A stretch of DNA of 64,000 nt from Astragalus membranaceus (lineage: Eukaryota > Streptophyta > Magnoliopsida > Fabales > Fabaceae). The stretch's first letter is position 1; each line of letters starts with the position of its first letter. Below, one piece after another: positions 53,206 to 62,193 of this stretch. The DNA is taken from positions 46,941,708 through 47,005,707 of the forward strand of contig CM076847.1 in NCBI GenBank assembly GCA_039519185.1, read 5' to 3'. The position numbers and the translations under genes were made by a program. The notes beneath the pieces were generated by a model, which made no database searches, was not told the DNA's origin, and saw only the letters and a program-made list of their open reading frames with translations.

Positions 53206-53525
53206 TGTTCTGGAGTGGGCTCGAAGGCCAATTCGTCCAACAGGCCCATCGCGGCCCAATACCTGACTTGCTCCGCAAGATGCGGCCGGCCCCGCAAAAA
53301 CCGCAACGGCTAGAACGCCAACATTATATATACCACACCAGCATGTGGCTTCAGGTATGTTTTACTCACCTTGTGACCACCTGCCCGTTGAAACACCTCT
53401 GACTTGAGCGTTGGAGTGCCTTTGCAGGTACCACCCGCGTGCGGCCTACAACTCGGTCCTTCATCCCAACGACCGAGCAACATCATCAAACAGCAACAAC
53501 CCATCGTATTGATCAGGTACGATCA
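53206..53525 (+). repeat. Tat2 3' LTR (320 bp)
   Basis: Matches 42056-42374 with about six differences, giving roughly 2 percent divergence. Confidence 0.92.
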
Positions 53526-53530
53526 GTTTC

Positions 53531-54456
53531 TGGAATTCCAAACCTATATAAAATATGGTTTTGAATAAAATTGATCGCTGCTTCTTGATTAACATTAACC
53601 AAAGGAATAGCTTCTACCCACTTGGTAAAATAATCTATCCCAACTAATATAAAACGATGGCCTTTCAATGACGTTGGTTTAATCTCAGCAATTATGTCTA
53701 AGGCCCATCCTCTAAATGCCCATGGTTTTATTATTGAGTGTAACTCACTCGCAGGTACATGTTGCACTCCTGCATGTTTTTGACATTCTTGACAACCTTT
53801 GGCGAATTCTATGCAATCTTTCAGCATAGTTTGCCAATACACACCTTGTCGAAATAAGAGCCATTTCATCTTGTGACCTACTTGATAGGACCCACAAGTT
53901 TCACTACGAGTATCAGATATTGCCAAGTATCCCTCACTTTCACTAAGGCATTTGAGTAAAAATCCTTCAGGGGTCTTTTTGAACAACTCATTTCCAATAA
54001 TCACATAGCTTAAGGCTCTATACTTGGTTTTCCTATTAGTTATTCCTGTTGGATTTTCCAAGTATTCGACAATCTGCTTTTGCCAGTCATCGTTCAACAT
54101 ATTGTCAATAGCAAAAACTTCAATATTTTCACTAAAATTTTCACTATCACTATTTTTAGTAACTGGAGGTAATAATGTTTCTTCTACCCCCCCCCCCCCC
54201 CCCCAAGTTTTTGTGTTGACAATTTCTCTAAAGAGTCTGTCGAAATCAATTTCTCTTTAATTTCTATTAACTCTTTGAGTTTCTCTTTGGATACCTTATA
54301 TCCTGAAGCAATTTGTGCCAACTCATTTGCCTCTTGATTATCAATTCGAGGCACATGCTTTATATTCACACAGTCAAAGTGTTTTAACAAAGCATTGACA
54401 GCAACAAAATGTGTAATTAAATTTTCTTTAATACATTTATATTCTTTTGTTAATTG
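53531..54456 (-). pseudogene. Tat4 integrase first half and end of archaeal-type RNase H
   Basis: Leftwards from 54456: QLTKEYK, KHVPRIDNQEANELAQIASG (RNase H end), a poly-C tract of 18 (54187-54204), then MLNDDWQKQIVEYLENPTG, HHCC domain (CGSYQVGHKM, CQECQKH), PWAFRGWALDIIAEIKP (first catalytic Asp), VGIDYFTKWVEAIPLVNV and LYRFGIPET at the Tat2 duplication. Confidence 0.85.
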
Positions 54457-55776
54457 TTACACAACTAGTTCTGAATCGCCTTGGATTTCGACATTCTTTG
54501 CCCCCAAGTCTAACAAGATCTCAAGTCTTGTAATTAAGGCTTCATACTCAGTCTCATTATTGGAGCAAAGTTCTTTAATTTTAAACTTATATTTCGTTGG
54601 TATTTTCATTGGAGAAACAATTAGAATTCCAATTCCAGAACCATTTTTATGACTAGAACTGTCGAAATATAACTTCCAAGGACGAATATCCACTAAAATT
54701 AATGTTGCTTCGACTAATGAGTGATCGACAATAAAATCAGCAACAATTTGTCCTTTAATGGCCTTTAAAGGCTGATAAGTTAATGAATATTCTGATAAAG
54801 CCAAAGCCCATTTACCAATTCGACTATGTAGTATTGGTTTCGCCAGCATATGTTTAATGATATCGTAATGCGAGTAAACATACACATCAATAGGCTTTAT
54901 ATATTGCTTTAACTTTGTACAAGAAAAATACAAACATAAGCACAATTTTTCTATTGGATGATACCTAGTTTCAGCATCATTTAAAACTCTACTAAGGTAA
55001 TAGATGTCTCTTACAACACCATTTTCATCCTTTTGTGCTAACATACTACCTATTGCCATATCTGATGCTGCTACAATTTGGATGATACCTAGTTTTAGCA
55101 CAATTTGTGTTGTTAACATTTGGTAACTATTATTGGTATTTTGTATCAGAGGATTGAATACAGTACCAATTTGTTGTGTTAACATGTTAACCATATCGTG
55201 ATTACTATCATCCATTTGTTGCCTTAATGCCAACACAGATGATGTGGTTAGGGCTGGTTGAACATTTCGACCATAAATGTTCTCAGAAGAACTGTTAGTA
55301 GGAGAGAAACCTACAATTGCATTGTCTGCAAATGTAGATGAATTGGTTTGAAGGCCTGCCATTAAGGCTGTTGGCATGCCATAAGGGTAACTCCTACCAT
55401 TTATAGGATTAAATGGTATATTTCCACTCACGGGATTAGCCATGAAAGGACTTGATGGTCCTAATTCTGGCGGCACATAAGCCATTGCATTGGGTTGTGT
55501 TACTGCTGCTGTGGTCATCATAGACACAGGAGTAATTAGAAGAGCAGTTACACCAGTTATGCCCATGGCTATCGAAGAAGACAACAGAGCAGTTACTGCA
55601 GTTACACCCATTGTTGTCGAAGGAGACAACGAAGCAGTTACTCCTATAGCGGTTGCAGCATTTGCATCACTAACTGACGCATTCCTTGGTGAATTTTGCA
55701 CACTAGATGAAGAAGCATTGTTATTAGAGCGAGCCATCTCTGAGAGATTTCTACCACTCCTTAAACGCATGCACAA
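54457..55776 (-). CDS. Tat4 Gag N-terminus fused to RNase H domains (439 aa), RT deleted
   Basis: An uninterrupted frame begins MCMRLRSGRNLSEMARSNNN (Gag N-terminus), then low-complexity Thr/Val/Ala repeats (GVTAVTALLS), and QQIGTVFNPLIQNTNNSYQM. It passes directly into RNase H: VAASDMAIGSMLAQKDENG, YYLSRVLNDAETRYHPIEKL, IGKWALALSEYSLTY. The second RNase H starts LYFDSSSHKNGSGIGI, ETEYEALITRL, IQGDSELVV and ends at TAA 54457. The rest of Gag, the protease and all RT are missing, and the junction near 55090 is in frame. Confidence 0.85.
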   Translation of the reverse strand: MCMRLRSGRNLSEMARSNNNASSSSVQNSPRNASVSDANAATAIGVTASLSPSTTMGVTAVTALLSSSIAMGITGVTALLITPVSMMTTAAVTQPNAMAYVPPELGPSSPFMANPVSGNIPFNPINGRSYPYGMPTALMAGLQTNSSTFADNAIVGFSPTNSSSENIYGRNVQPALTTSSVLALRQQMDDSNHDMVNMLTQQIGTVFNPLIQNTNNSYQMLTTQIVLKLGIIQIVAASDMAIGSMLAQKDENGVVRDIYYLSRVLNDAETRYHPIEKLCLCLYFSCTKLKQYIKPIDVYVYSHYDIIKHMLAKPILHSRIGKWALALSEYSLTYQPLKAIKGQIVADFIVDHSLVEATLILVDIRPWKLYFDSSSHKNGSGIGILIVSPMKIPTKYKFKIKELCSNNETEYEALITRLEILLDLGAKNVEIQGDSELVV

Positions 55777-55854
55777 ATCACTTTATGCTTTTAAATTCAA
55801 GAACAACAAACCCAGAAATGTTGTAAAACAACTTTTAAAATTAACACAAACTGT

Positions 55855-55870
55855 CCCACTGGGCGTGCCA
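55855..55870 (-). other. Tat4 primer-binding site
   Basis: TGGCACGCCCAGTGGG on minus, three bases from the LTR. It differs from the Tat1/Tat2 site, so a different tRNA primer is implied (not identified). Confidence 0.7.
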
Positions 55871-55873
55871 ATT

Positions 55874-56592
55874 TGTTTACCGTGGATTTTGGTAAACACC
55901 GCCAGTTTCCAGTTTTGTTTACTTGCGGGATCAACTAGTAAATCCCAAGACACTTTGGTTAAAAATTGTTTAGAAAACACGGGTTTCTTATGGGCTAAGT
56001 TAAAGAAAAGAAAGAAATTCAATGTTTCTTGCGAAACTAATGAATTATTCCAGAAAAGAAGAGAATTGCGTAAAACAAAGAAGGAAAAAAGTGCAAGAAT
56101 TAGAAATAAACAAAGTAAAATTGCATTAAAAAGAGAAAAGTGGTACACAATCATACATTGCTTCTCTGGGCTCGTTTTTCGCATTAACTTGGAAGTAGAG
56201 CGTGAGAATTTGTGTAATGAGTTTGCGTCCCGTTTTCCTTATGGAAAACTACTATATACAAGGAGGAAAACATAAACTGCCTAAAACTGCTAAGAAATTC
56301 AAAAACTATAACTGCTATATACAATTCGACCATATAACTGCCTACGCCTTCGACGGCATCATTGCTCTGGTCTTCGACCAAACTCCTTGGCTTTAACCCG
56401 TGAACAATCTTCTTAACTTCTTTCTCGTCGAAACTTTGCCTTTAAACTCTCAGTTTCATTAAGTCTTGGGCATAGTCGAAAATGATCTTCAAAACGCCTT
56501 CTCAATGTCAAATATCAACATTTCTTCTTTAAAATGACAAATCAACATCGTTAACTGCATTTAATTGAGCCTGTCGAAAATGCAGGCTAACA
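55874..56592 (-). repeat. Tat4 5' LTR (719 bp)
   Basis: Partner of 39915-40636. The long plus-strand ORF ending inside it (55490-56275) crosses from antisense Gag into LTR and is not a gene. Confidence 0.88.
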
Positions 56593-56654
56593 CCTCGCTG
56601 TTGTCTGGTTATCGGGAGCTGCTGTTGTCAATCTCTAGGTTTTTCTAGACATTA

Positions 56655-57806
56655 TTATGTTTCGACTCGAGGGTTGTGCTCCTCGGCATGATCCCTTGTT
56701 GGTGGGTTTTTTGGGATGCTCTGTTGGGTCTGTTGGCTGCCCGAGTTGCATCTCATTCCTTCACCCTTCGTGATCCCGTTGTTGTAGTGCTTTGTGAAGG
56801 GGTTGATTTCATAACTTCTCATCTCCTTCTCTCCCCGTAGCTTGCCTCTTTTTACCTCGTGCTTCTTCAGCTTGTCACCATGGGCAAGGGCTTCAACTTG
56901 TTGCTTGAGTGTGAGAAATTCATCTGTGTTGTGCCCCGGGGCTCTGTGGAACCTGCAATGCGTCGAATTGTTTCTTCCCACTTGCCTTGGAAGTGATTTC
57001 CACAAAGGTTTCAGGCCCAGTTTCCTAGTGTCTTTGAAGATTTCAGATCGTGGGGATCTCGACGACGAGAGGTATCGAGCCGAATGCTGCTCTGAGGTCT
57101 TTCTCCTTCTTGGTGGCCTGCCAGCCCTCTAGATGCCTATTTCTCCATCATTGTTGCTTGGGCCACTCCTAACGACCTCTGCCCTTCTAGAGGCTTCAGC
57201 CTTTCCTGCATCGGTGTGTTTGTTTTCGTCTGCGGTCGTTAACTTAGGAATAATCTTCTCATCTTGTTTTCCAATTCGCATGGCCACGCCGCATATGTCG
57301 ACTAGTGGGTCTCCATCGTGGACAACAAGTTCTTGGGTTGTTTTGTTTTCCGTCGAAGCCTCGTAGCTGAGGGTGTCGCTGCCGTCATCAGGGAACGATT
57401 GGGCTTGGAAAGTGGTTGTCCGATAGCAGGCATTGTCAGCGTTGCGGCGGGTTGATATGACTAGCTCTACGCCTTGTTGGGAGATAGACATGGATTGTGC
57501 CTTCCCTTGTGGAGGTCAGAAAGCTGCTTCATGAGGTTGTGGGCCACCCCGTGAGGTAGTGGTCCATTTCTCGAGCTTGCATTTGCGGATTCGTGTGTGA
57601 GATCGCGACTTTTGGTTCTAGTGTCGCAGCTTCTTTTGTTGTTCTGGTACCTTGATGGTTTCTTGCATCTTCTTTGTTACGTCGTTAGGCTCTTCTGCCT
57701 CACTGTCGGTAACTTGGATTGAACGTCGCGTTTCCATCACGGCTATAGTGGAAGCACTCAGATCTTTTCTTGTGAGACCGTCGGGAAATGAGTTTTTACC
57801 GGCGGT
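56655..57806 (-). pseudogene. Tat3 Gag fragment
   Basis: 56655-57005 has CRFHRAPGHNTDEFLTLKQQ, a Tat-type knuckle whose last Cys is Phe, followed by VEALAHGDKLKKH. 57129-57491 is a Gag linker (MSISQQGVELVIS...). Upstream to 57800 only short broken frames remain. Position next to the PBS fits Gag. Confidence 0.65.
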
Positions 57807-57822
57807 CCCATGGTGTGCGCCA
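57807..57822 (-). other. Tat3 primer-binding site
   Basis: TGGCGCACACCATGGG on minus, one base from the LTR end. A third PBS type among the Tat copies here. Confidence 0.6.
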
Positions 57823-57823
57823 A

Positions 57824-58197
57824 TGTTCTTGTATATAAAACGGGGGTTGGTGCAACCCTTAAGGATATAGCCTTACTAAGGGAAACCACCCAAAATACAT
57901 GAACCAAGTGTTCTTAATACAATAGTGGAGTGAGCTATTTATAATACAACGAGAGTCCTAGGGTGTTAATGCTACAGGAAATCGACCTCCCTTGCTTGCT
58001 GCCGAGGTGGTGGAGCGGCTACTACTTTAGTACGAACCAATGTCCTGCCGCCACGTCCTCCTCATTTGTCTTCTACACGGACGCGTCTTGTCCTGTGCAT
58101 GGTCTGTCGACAGCGCAAGCAACTCTGGTCCCCTGGTAGTACCACTCTTGTTTCCTCGGTTGTCGATTCCGCTACTCAGCTCACCCTTCTCTGATCA
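57824..58197 (-). repeat. Tat3 5' LTR (approximate right end)
   Basis: Starts TGTTCTTG on plus; a minus-strand TATA box (TTATAAATAG) is at about 57934-57943. I place the right end at CTGATCA (58197), but no partner LTR is visible. Confidence 0.5.
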
Positions 58198-58212
58198 GTG
58201 AGGATCTTTGGT

Positions 58213-59034
58213 GTAACACCCCGATTTTTGGAGCGCTACGTAGTGACCCAAACTCTAAATGCATAATGATTTTAGTAAAATACCCTTAATGTCTTTTTGA
58301 AAACATGTGTAATTTGTTTTAAAACTCTTTCCAATACAATCAGAGTAATGCAACGTTATGAAACATGATGGTAAACCAACACATATTGAAAGTTCAACTA
58401 GATTCTTCAGAAATATCGCTCTAAGGCGAATTATGTTTTTCAAAAAGGTACAAGTTGAAAATGTGAATACATCTGAAGAAATGAATACATCTAAAATACA
58501 AATATCATATACTAGGACTGATTCATACCACTGATGTACTAGAGAACAGATACTTACATTAGAAATACTTCTCCAAGATAAATATATAACTTCTTAAAAA
58601 TCTCAACATTTTATAACCAATTATTTTAACAAGAAAAATAAGCAAAATATTAATGATTTCTTACCAAGAAATGAAGAGAGGGAGCAGTCTTCCGAAGTAA
58701 AACGGAGAAGCAGATGTTGAACCAACTTGCTCCTAAGCTCCACTTCCGAAGCACCATACCACACTAAAATCTCTCTAAGATTCCAACACTTTTATTTTTT
58801 AAACTCCTTATCCTCACACTTACAGAGAAATAAAAATGAAAGTGATTGAGAGAAATGGGGGTTGAAACTCACGGTTCATTACCGGAGTAGTGAGATAAGG
58901 GAGAGAATTAGAAAATTTGTAGGGACTTTAGATGTGGGTGAGATGGAGTAGGAAATGAAATATTAAACTTTGATCTTTTCCTTATAACTCCATCGGCCGA
59001 TGGAGTTATAAGGAAAGGATCAAAGTTTTTTTTT
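58213..59034 (-). repeat. Tekay-like LTR fragment
   Basis: TGTAACACCCCG start; minus orientation is suggested by a splice-donor-like TTACC (revcomp GGTAA) near 58663 and a purine-rich leader on minus. No GGGTGTTACA end is found, so it is truncated or interrupted. Confidence 0.4.
58965..59028. repeat. Near-perfect 64-bp palindrome
   Basis: The left arm starts AACTTTGATCTTTTCC and runs to CATCGG; the right arm mirrors it with one mismatch (T against C). The centre is CGGCCG at 58994-58999, with no loop. Confidence 0.93.
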
Positions 59035-59084
59035 TAAAAGCTAACTAGAAGTATACCCGTGTATACGCACGGGTAGTATCGTTT

Positions 59085-59571
59085 GGCAAAAAAACGATTT
59101 TGGGGTAAAAAAAATTATTTACCTAAATAATACATATTGTGGGTTATATACCAAAATAGGGCAAAATTGTTTTTTAGTACAGAAGTCACCCCTAGGGGGG
59201 CGACTTCAGTACTGTGTTTGCAAAAAAAAAATTAAAATTAGTTCAGAAGTCGCCCCCCCCCCCCCCCCCAAGGGTGACTTCTGAACTGTGTTTTTTTATT
59301 TATGTTTTTGTTTTATTATATATTAAAATTTAAATACCTAAATAAGTATAAATAAATTTATAAAAATTATTATACCTATTTATAATTTAATTACGTTAAT
59401 ATTTACGAAAAAAAATTAATAGATTAAAAATTGGAACATAATATAATATAGAAAAAAGACTGAAATAAACAACAAAACTTGCAGAAATACAAAAAGAGGA
59501 AAACATGATTGAAACTTATTCCACCAAACATTTTACGCTGGAGGGAAAACCCGACGGATGATCTCATCGGC
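59085..59571 (+). repeat. MULE left terminal inverted repeat (~487 bp)
   Basis: Pairs with 61706-62184. It contains two internal hairpins (59176-59213 and 59241-59286) with GAAGTC...GACTTC stems and C/G-rich loops, one with a poly-C run of about 17. Its inner end is the antisense of the last codons of the ORF at 60920-61744. Confidence 0.88.
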
Positions 59572-60295
59572 AGAACAATTGTTGCAGTCGTGCGATGGAG
59601 GTTCCCGTTGGGGGCACATGACAACAAACCTTGCAGAGTGCATCAACAATGTCCTTAAGGGGGTGCGGAATCTCCCTATTCATTCATTGATAGATGCAAC
59701 ATACTTCAGGATGAACGAGGTTTTCGTCAAAAGGGGAACACAGGCACAGGCAATGTTGAGATCTGGAACTATGTACTCTGAAAAATTGTTGGAAAATATT
59801 GCCAGAAACATAAAAGTCTCAAAAACGCATAACGTCGCAGTTCACGATCGTGCCCAACAATTGTTCCGAGTTGAAGAAATCGCACGACCACAAAGTGGTA
59901 GACCTGCCGTGACATTCGTGGTGAACTTCAGAGCAAAAACGTGTGAGTGTGGGGAATTCCAGGCACTTCACTACCCTTGTTCACATGTCATCGCAACATG
60001 CTCAAAATGCAATTACGACCACATGCAATTTGAAGATCCACCGTACACAATGGAGAATGTTTTCAATACTTACATTGTGGAGTTCCCACCCTTGCCAACT
60101 GAGACGTCATGGTCTGATTTCAATACTTTAGAACTACAGCATGATCCAACTAAACATAGAGATAAAAAGGGTCGTCCACAGTCTACCCGTATTCGTACAG
60201 AGATGGATCAAAGAGAAAGGGGTACATGCACCAAAAGATGCGGAATTTGTAGAAATGAGGGTCACAACAGAAACAGCTACCCTAACCGCAATTAA
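59572..60295 (+). pseudogene. MULE transposase (MURA-like), C-terminal fragment
   Basis: Starts abruptly at the TIR border with QLLQSCDGGSRWGHMTTNLA, then ECINNVLKGVRNLPIHSLID (end of the transposase domain), a SWIM zinc finger CECGEFQALHYPCSHVIATC and a terminal knuckle CGICRNEGHNRNSYP with the last Cys changed. The catalytic core and DNA-binding domain are missing. The apparent ATG at 59558 lies in the TIR and is not the native start. Confidence 0.88.
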
Positions 60296-60624
60296 TGTGT
60301 TGTAATATTTCGGATTAGTATTTTATCAATTATTGTAATTTTAAATTAACTAAGTTATTAATTTTAAGGTTTTAATCTTATGTGACATTTCTTTAGCTTG
60401 ACGAGGAAGCCCCGCTCCTCTATTTTTTTCTTGTAATTTTTATTTAATTTATTTTGTACCTTTTATTTATATATATATTTTTTGTAGTATTTTTATTTAT
60501 TTATTTTGTCCACACATGTAACAAATAACTGACTTTTCTTTTTGGTACTATTTGCCTTAATTATTTTTTTTTCTATATGTGTAACAAATTAAATAAAAAG
60601 GACAGTTATTATTATTTTATTATT

Positions 60625-60736
60625 ACTATTTAACGGTCTAGATTTTGCCGACACTATTTAACGGCCTAGATTTTGCCGACACTATTTAACGGCCTAGATT
60701 TTGCTGACACTATTTAACGGCCTAGATTTTGCCGAC
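60625..60736. repeat. Tandem repeat, 28-bp unit, 4 copies
   Basis: ACTATTTAACGGCCTAGATT followed by TTGCCGAC, four times with two substitutions, 66 bases upstream of the TATA box of the next ORF. The rest of 60300-60620 is AT-rich with no gene. Confidence 0.93.
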
Positions 60737-60801
60737 ACTAAACCCTGAAATCAACAATTAAGATATTCCAAAATCAACAGCTCACATAAGATCACCCCTA
60801 T

Positions 60802-60809
60802 TATAAATA
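60802..60809 (+). promoter_or_regulatory. TATA box of the MULE second ORF
   Basis: TATAAATA about 110 bases before the ATG at 60920, with a pyrimidine-rich leader in between. Confidence 0.6.
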
Positions 60810-60919
60810 CATTCTCACATTACACTCAAATTCACACCAACAGTTTACCCTTAACCTATATTTCTGATTCATCTTCTCTTTTCTGGTTCTTCCCAAACAC
60901 CGTCGCCCAACCCATTGAA

Positions 60920-61744
60920 ATGGAATGGCAGTTGTGCCCAGCCCAGTACTCAAATGACAAATTCTTAACCGCCCTTCATCACAGTGGAACTGTAACCACC
61001 GATGAACATGGTGTTGTCTTTCGTTGTCCTAATCATATCTTCTGTGGGATGAATAAGGACATCACATTCGCCCAACTCAAGGAGAAGGCTGAGAGGAAGA
61101 TACGAACAGAGGGAGGGTGGCGTAAAGACGTGGATCGTATCCATTACAGAAAGTACAATTTTGGAGATGACGGGACATACTGGTATTCTGTCATGGAGAT
61201 CCGAAGCGACAACGACGTTCGCATAATGATGGAAGCTCATGCTAACATTCCAATGGGACGTAGTATCTTGGAGGTGTACGTGGACACAATACGCACTCCG
61301 GAAGAAATCATGCATCTTCTGCGACCACCCCCACCACAACAAATCATACCAGAAAGAGTCATCAACCACTACTGTACACTTCACTGTCAGGCCCATGTTC
61401 TGTACAGGGAAGAAGATGGTGTGTATTTTAGTGGTCCAAACACCATTTATTCCAGGCTTAAGAACAACATCACCTTCGCCGAACTGAATGAAAAACTAAC
61501 GGAAAAGGCCCAGCTGGAGGGTGAGGAGCAAACAATCACTCGTATCGTTTATCGCTTCCCCCGAATCGGCGAACATAATCATATTTGGTGGGGCCAAATG
61601 ACTATCTAGAGCGACGGACACGTTCGACACATGTTTCACCACCATGATATGTTTCAACCTCATACTCGGAGTCCTATCGAATTGTGCGTCGAAACCAAAA
61701 TCTCCGCCGATGAGATCATCCGTCGAGTTTTCCCTCCAGCGTAA
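60920..61744 (+). pseudogene. MULE-associated ORF with two tandem N-terminal-type domains (one nonsense codon)
   Basis: The ATG starts MEWQLCPAQYSNDKF. Two ~115-residue repeats follow: the first has GVVFRCPNHIFCGMNKDITF and ends VYVDTIRTPEEIMHLLRPPP; the second has GVYFSGPNTIYSRLKNNITF and ends CVETKISADEIIRRVFPPA. Both resemble the PB1-like region at the N-terminus of plant MuDR-type transposases, by my recollection. TAG 61607-61609 (likely former CAG) interrupts the second repeat. The last 13 codons lie inside the right TIR. It ends at TAA 61742-61744 without a DNA-binding or DDE domain, so it is either a separate accessory gene or a cut-off transposase N-terminus. Confidence 0.6.
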
Positions 61745-62184
61745 AATGTTTGGTGGAATTAATTTCAATCATGTTTTCCTCTTCTTGTATTTCTGCAAAT
61801 TTTGTTGTTTATTTCAGTTTTTTTCTATATTATATTACGTTCCAATTTTTAATCTCTTAATTTTTTTTCGTAAATATTAACGTAATTAAATTATAAATAA
61901 TTATAATAATTTTTATAAATTTATTTATAGTTTATTTAATTATTTATATTTTAATATATAATAAAAAATAAAAATAAAAAAACACAGTTTAGAAGTCACC
62001 CCGGGGGGCGACTTCTGAACAGATTTTAAAAAAAAAATTGCAAAACTTAGTACTGAAGTCGCCCCCCTCCCCCCCAGGGCCGACTTCTGTACTAAAAAAA
62101 AAAATTGCCCTATTTTGGTATATAACCCACAATGTGTATTATTTAGGTAAATAATTTTTTTTACCCCAAAATCGTTTTTTTGCG
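61706..62184 (-). repeat. MULE right terminal inverted repeat (~479 bp)
   Basis: Inverted copy of the left TIR with scattered differences, hairpins at about 61988-62020 and 62048-62095, and an outer end CGATTTTGGGGT on minus. Confidence 0.88.
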
Positions 62185-62193
62185 GTATCATTT

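Larger units (their letters stand above)
42056..53525 (+). mobile_element. Tat2: nearly complete Tat/Retand-type element (11470 bp)
   Basis: Flanked by gtttc (42051-42055 and 53526-53530), with LTRs of 319 and 320 bp (about six differences), PBS, gag-pol, a 46-bp tandem array, a spliced antisense ORF and a polypurine tract. Inserted in the Tat4 integrase just before the second catalytic Asp codon. Damage: TAA at 46240, a solo LTR in integrase at 47463-48835, and a one-base insertion in aORF. Most other key motifs are intact. Confidence 0.93.
39915..56592 (-). mobile_element. Tat4: Tat-type element (about 5.2 kb own sequence) containing Tat2
   Basis: LTRs at 39915-40636 and 55874-56592 (722 and 719 bp; about 30 differences by eye, so old) start TGTTTACC and end GGCTAACA. 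Flanks are cctcg (39910-39914 and 56593-56597). A polypurine tract adjoins the left LTR and a PBS the right LTR, giving minus orientation. Inside are an aORF C-terminus, integrase, RNase H domains and a Gag N-terminus; the rest of Gag, protease and RT are deleted. Confidence 0.9.
36660..58197 (-). mobile_element. Tat3: Tat-type element remnant, split by Tat4
   Basis: Left piece (36660-39914): antisense ORF with promoter and a 100-bp tandem array. Right piece (56593-58197): gag fragment, PBS and 5' LTR, all on minus. Pol is missing altogether, lost before or after Tat4 inserted with duplication cctcg. I could not find the left (3') LTR. Confidence 0.65.
59085..62184 (+). mobile_element. Mutator-like element (MULE), 3.1 kb, rearranged
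   Basis: Long terminal inverted repeats (59085-59571 and 61706-62184) and a 9-bp duplication with one mismatch, gtatcgttt (59076-59084) against gtatcattt (62185-62193), both standard for MULEs. Inside: a transposase C-terminal fragment, a tandem repeat, a TATA box and a second ORF. The catalytic DDE part of the transposase is absent, so it is non-autonomous. Confidence 0.85.

Noticed and set aside
54187..54204. Run of 18 C as a possible functional element
   Set aside because: It lies within decayed Tat4 coding sequence; homopolymer expansion or assembly error is simpler.
55490..56275. 261-codon plus-strand ORF
   Set aside because: It crosses from antisense Tat4 Gag into the Tat4 LTR and the LTR boundary, with no motif.
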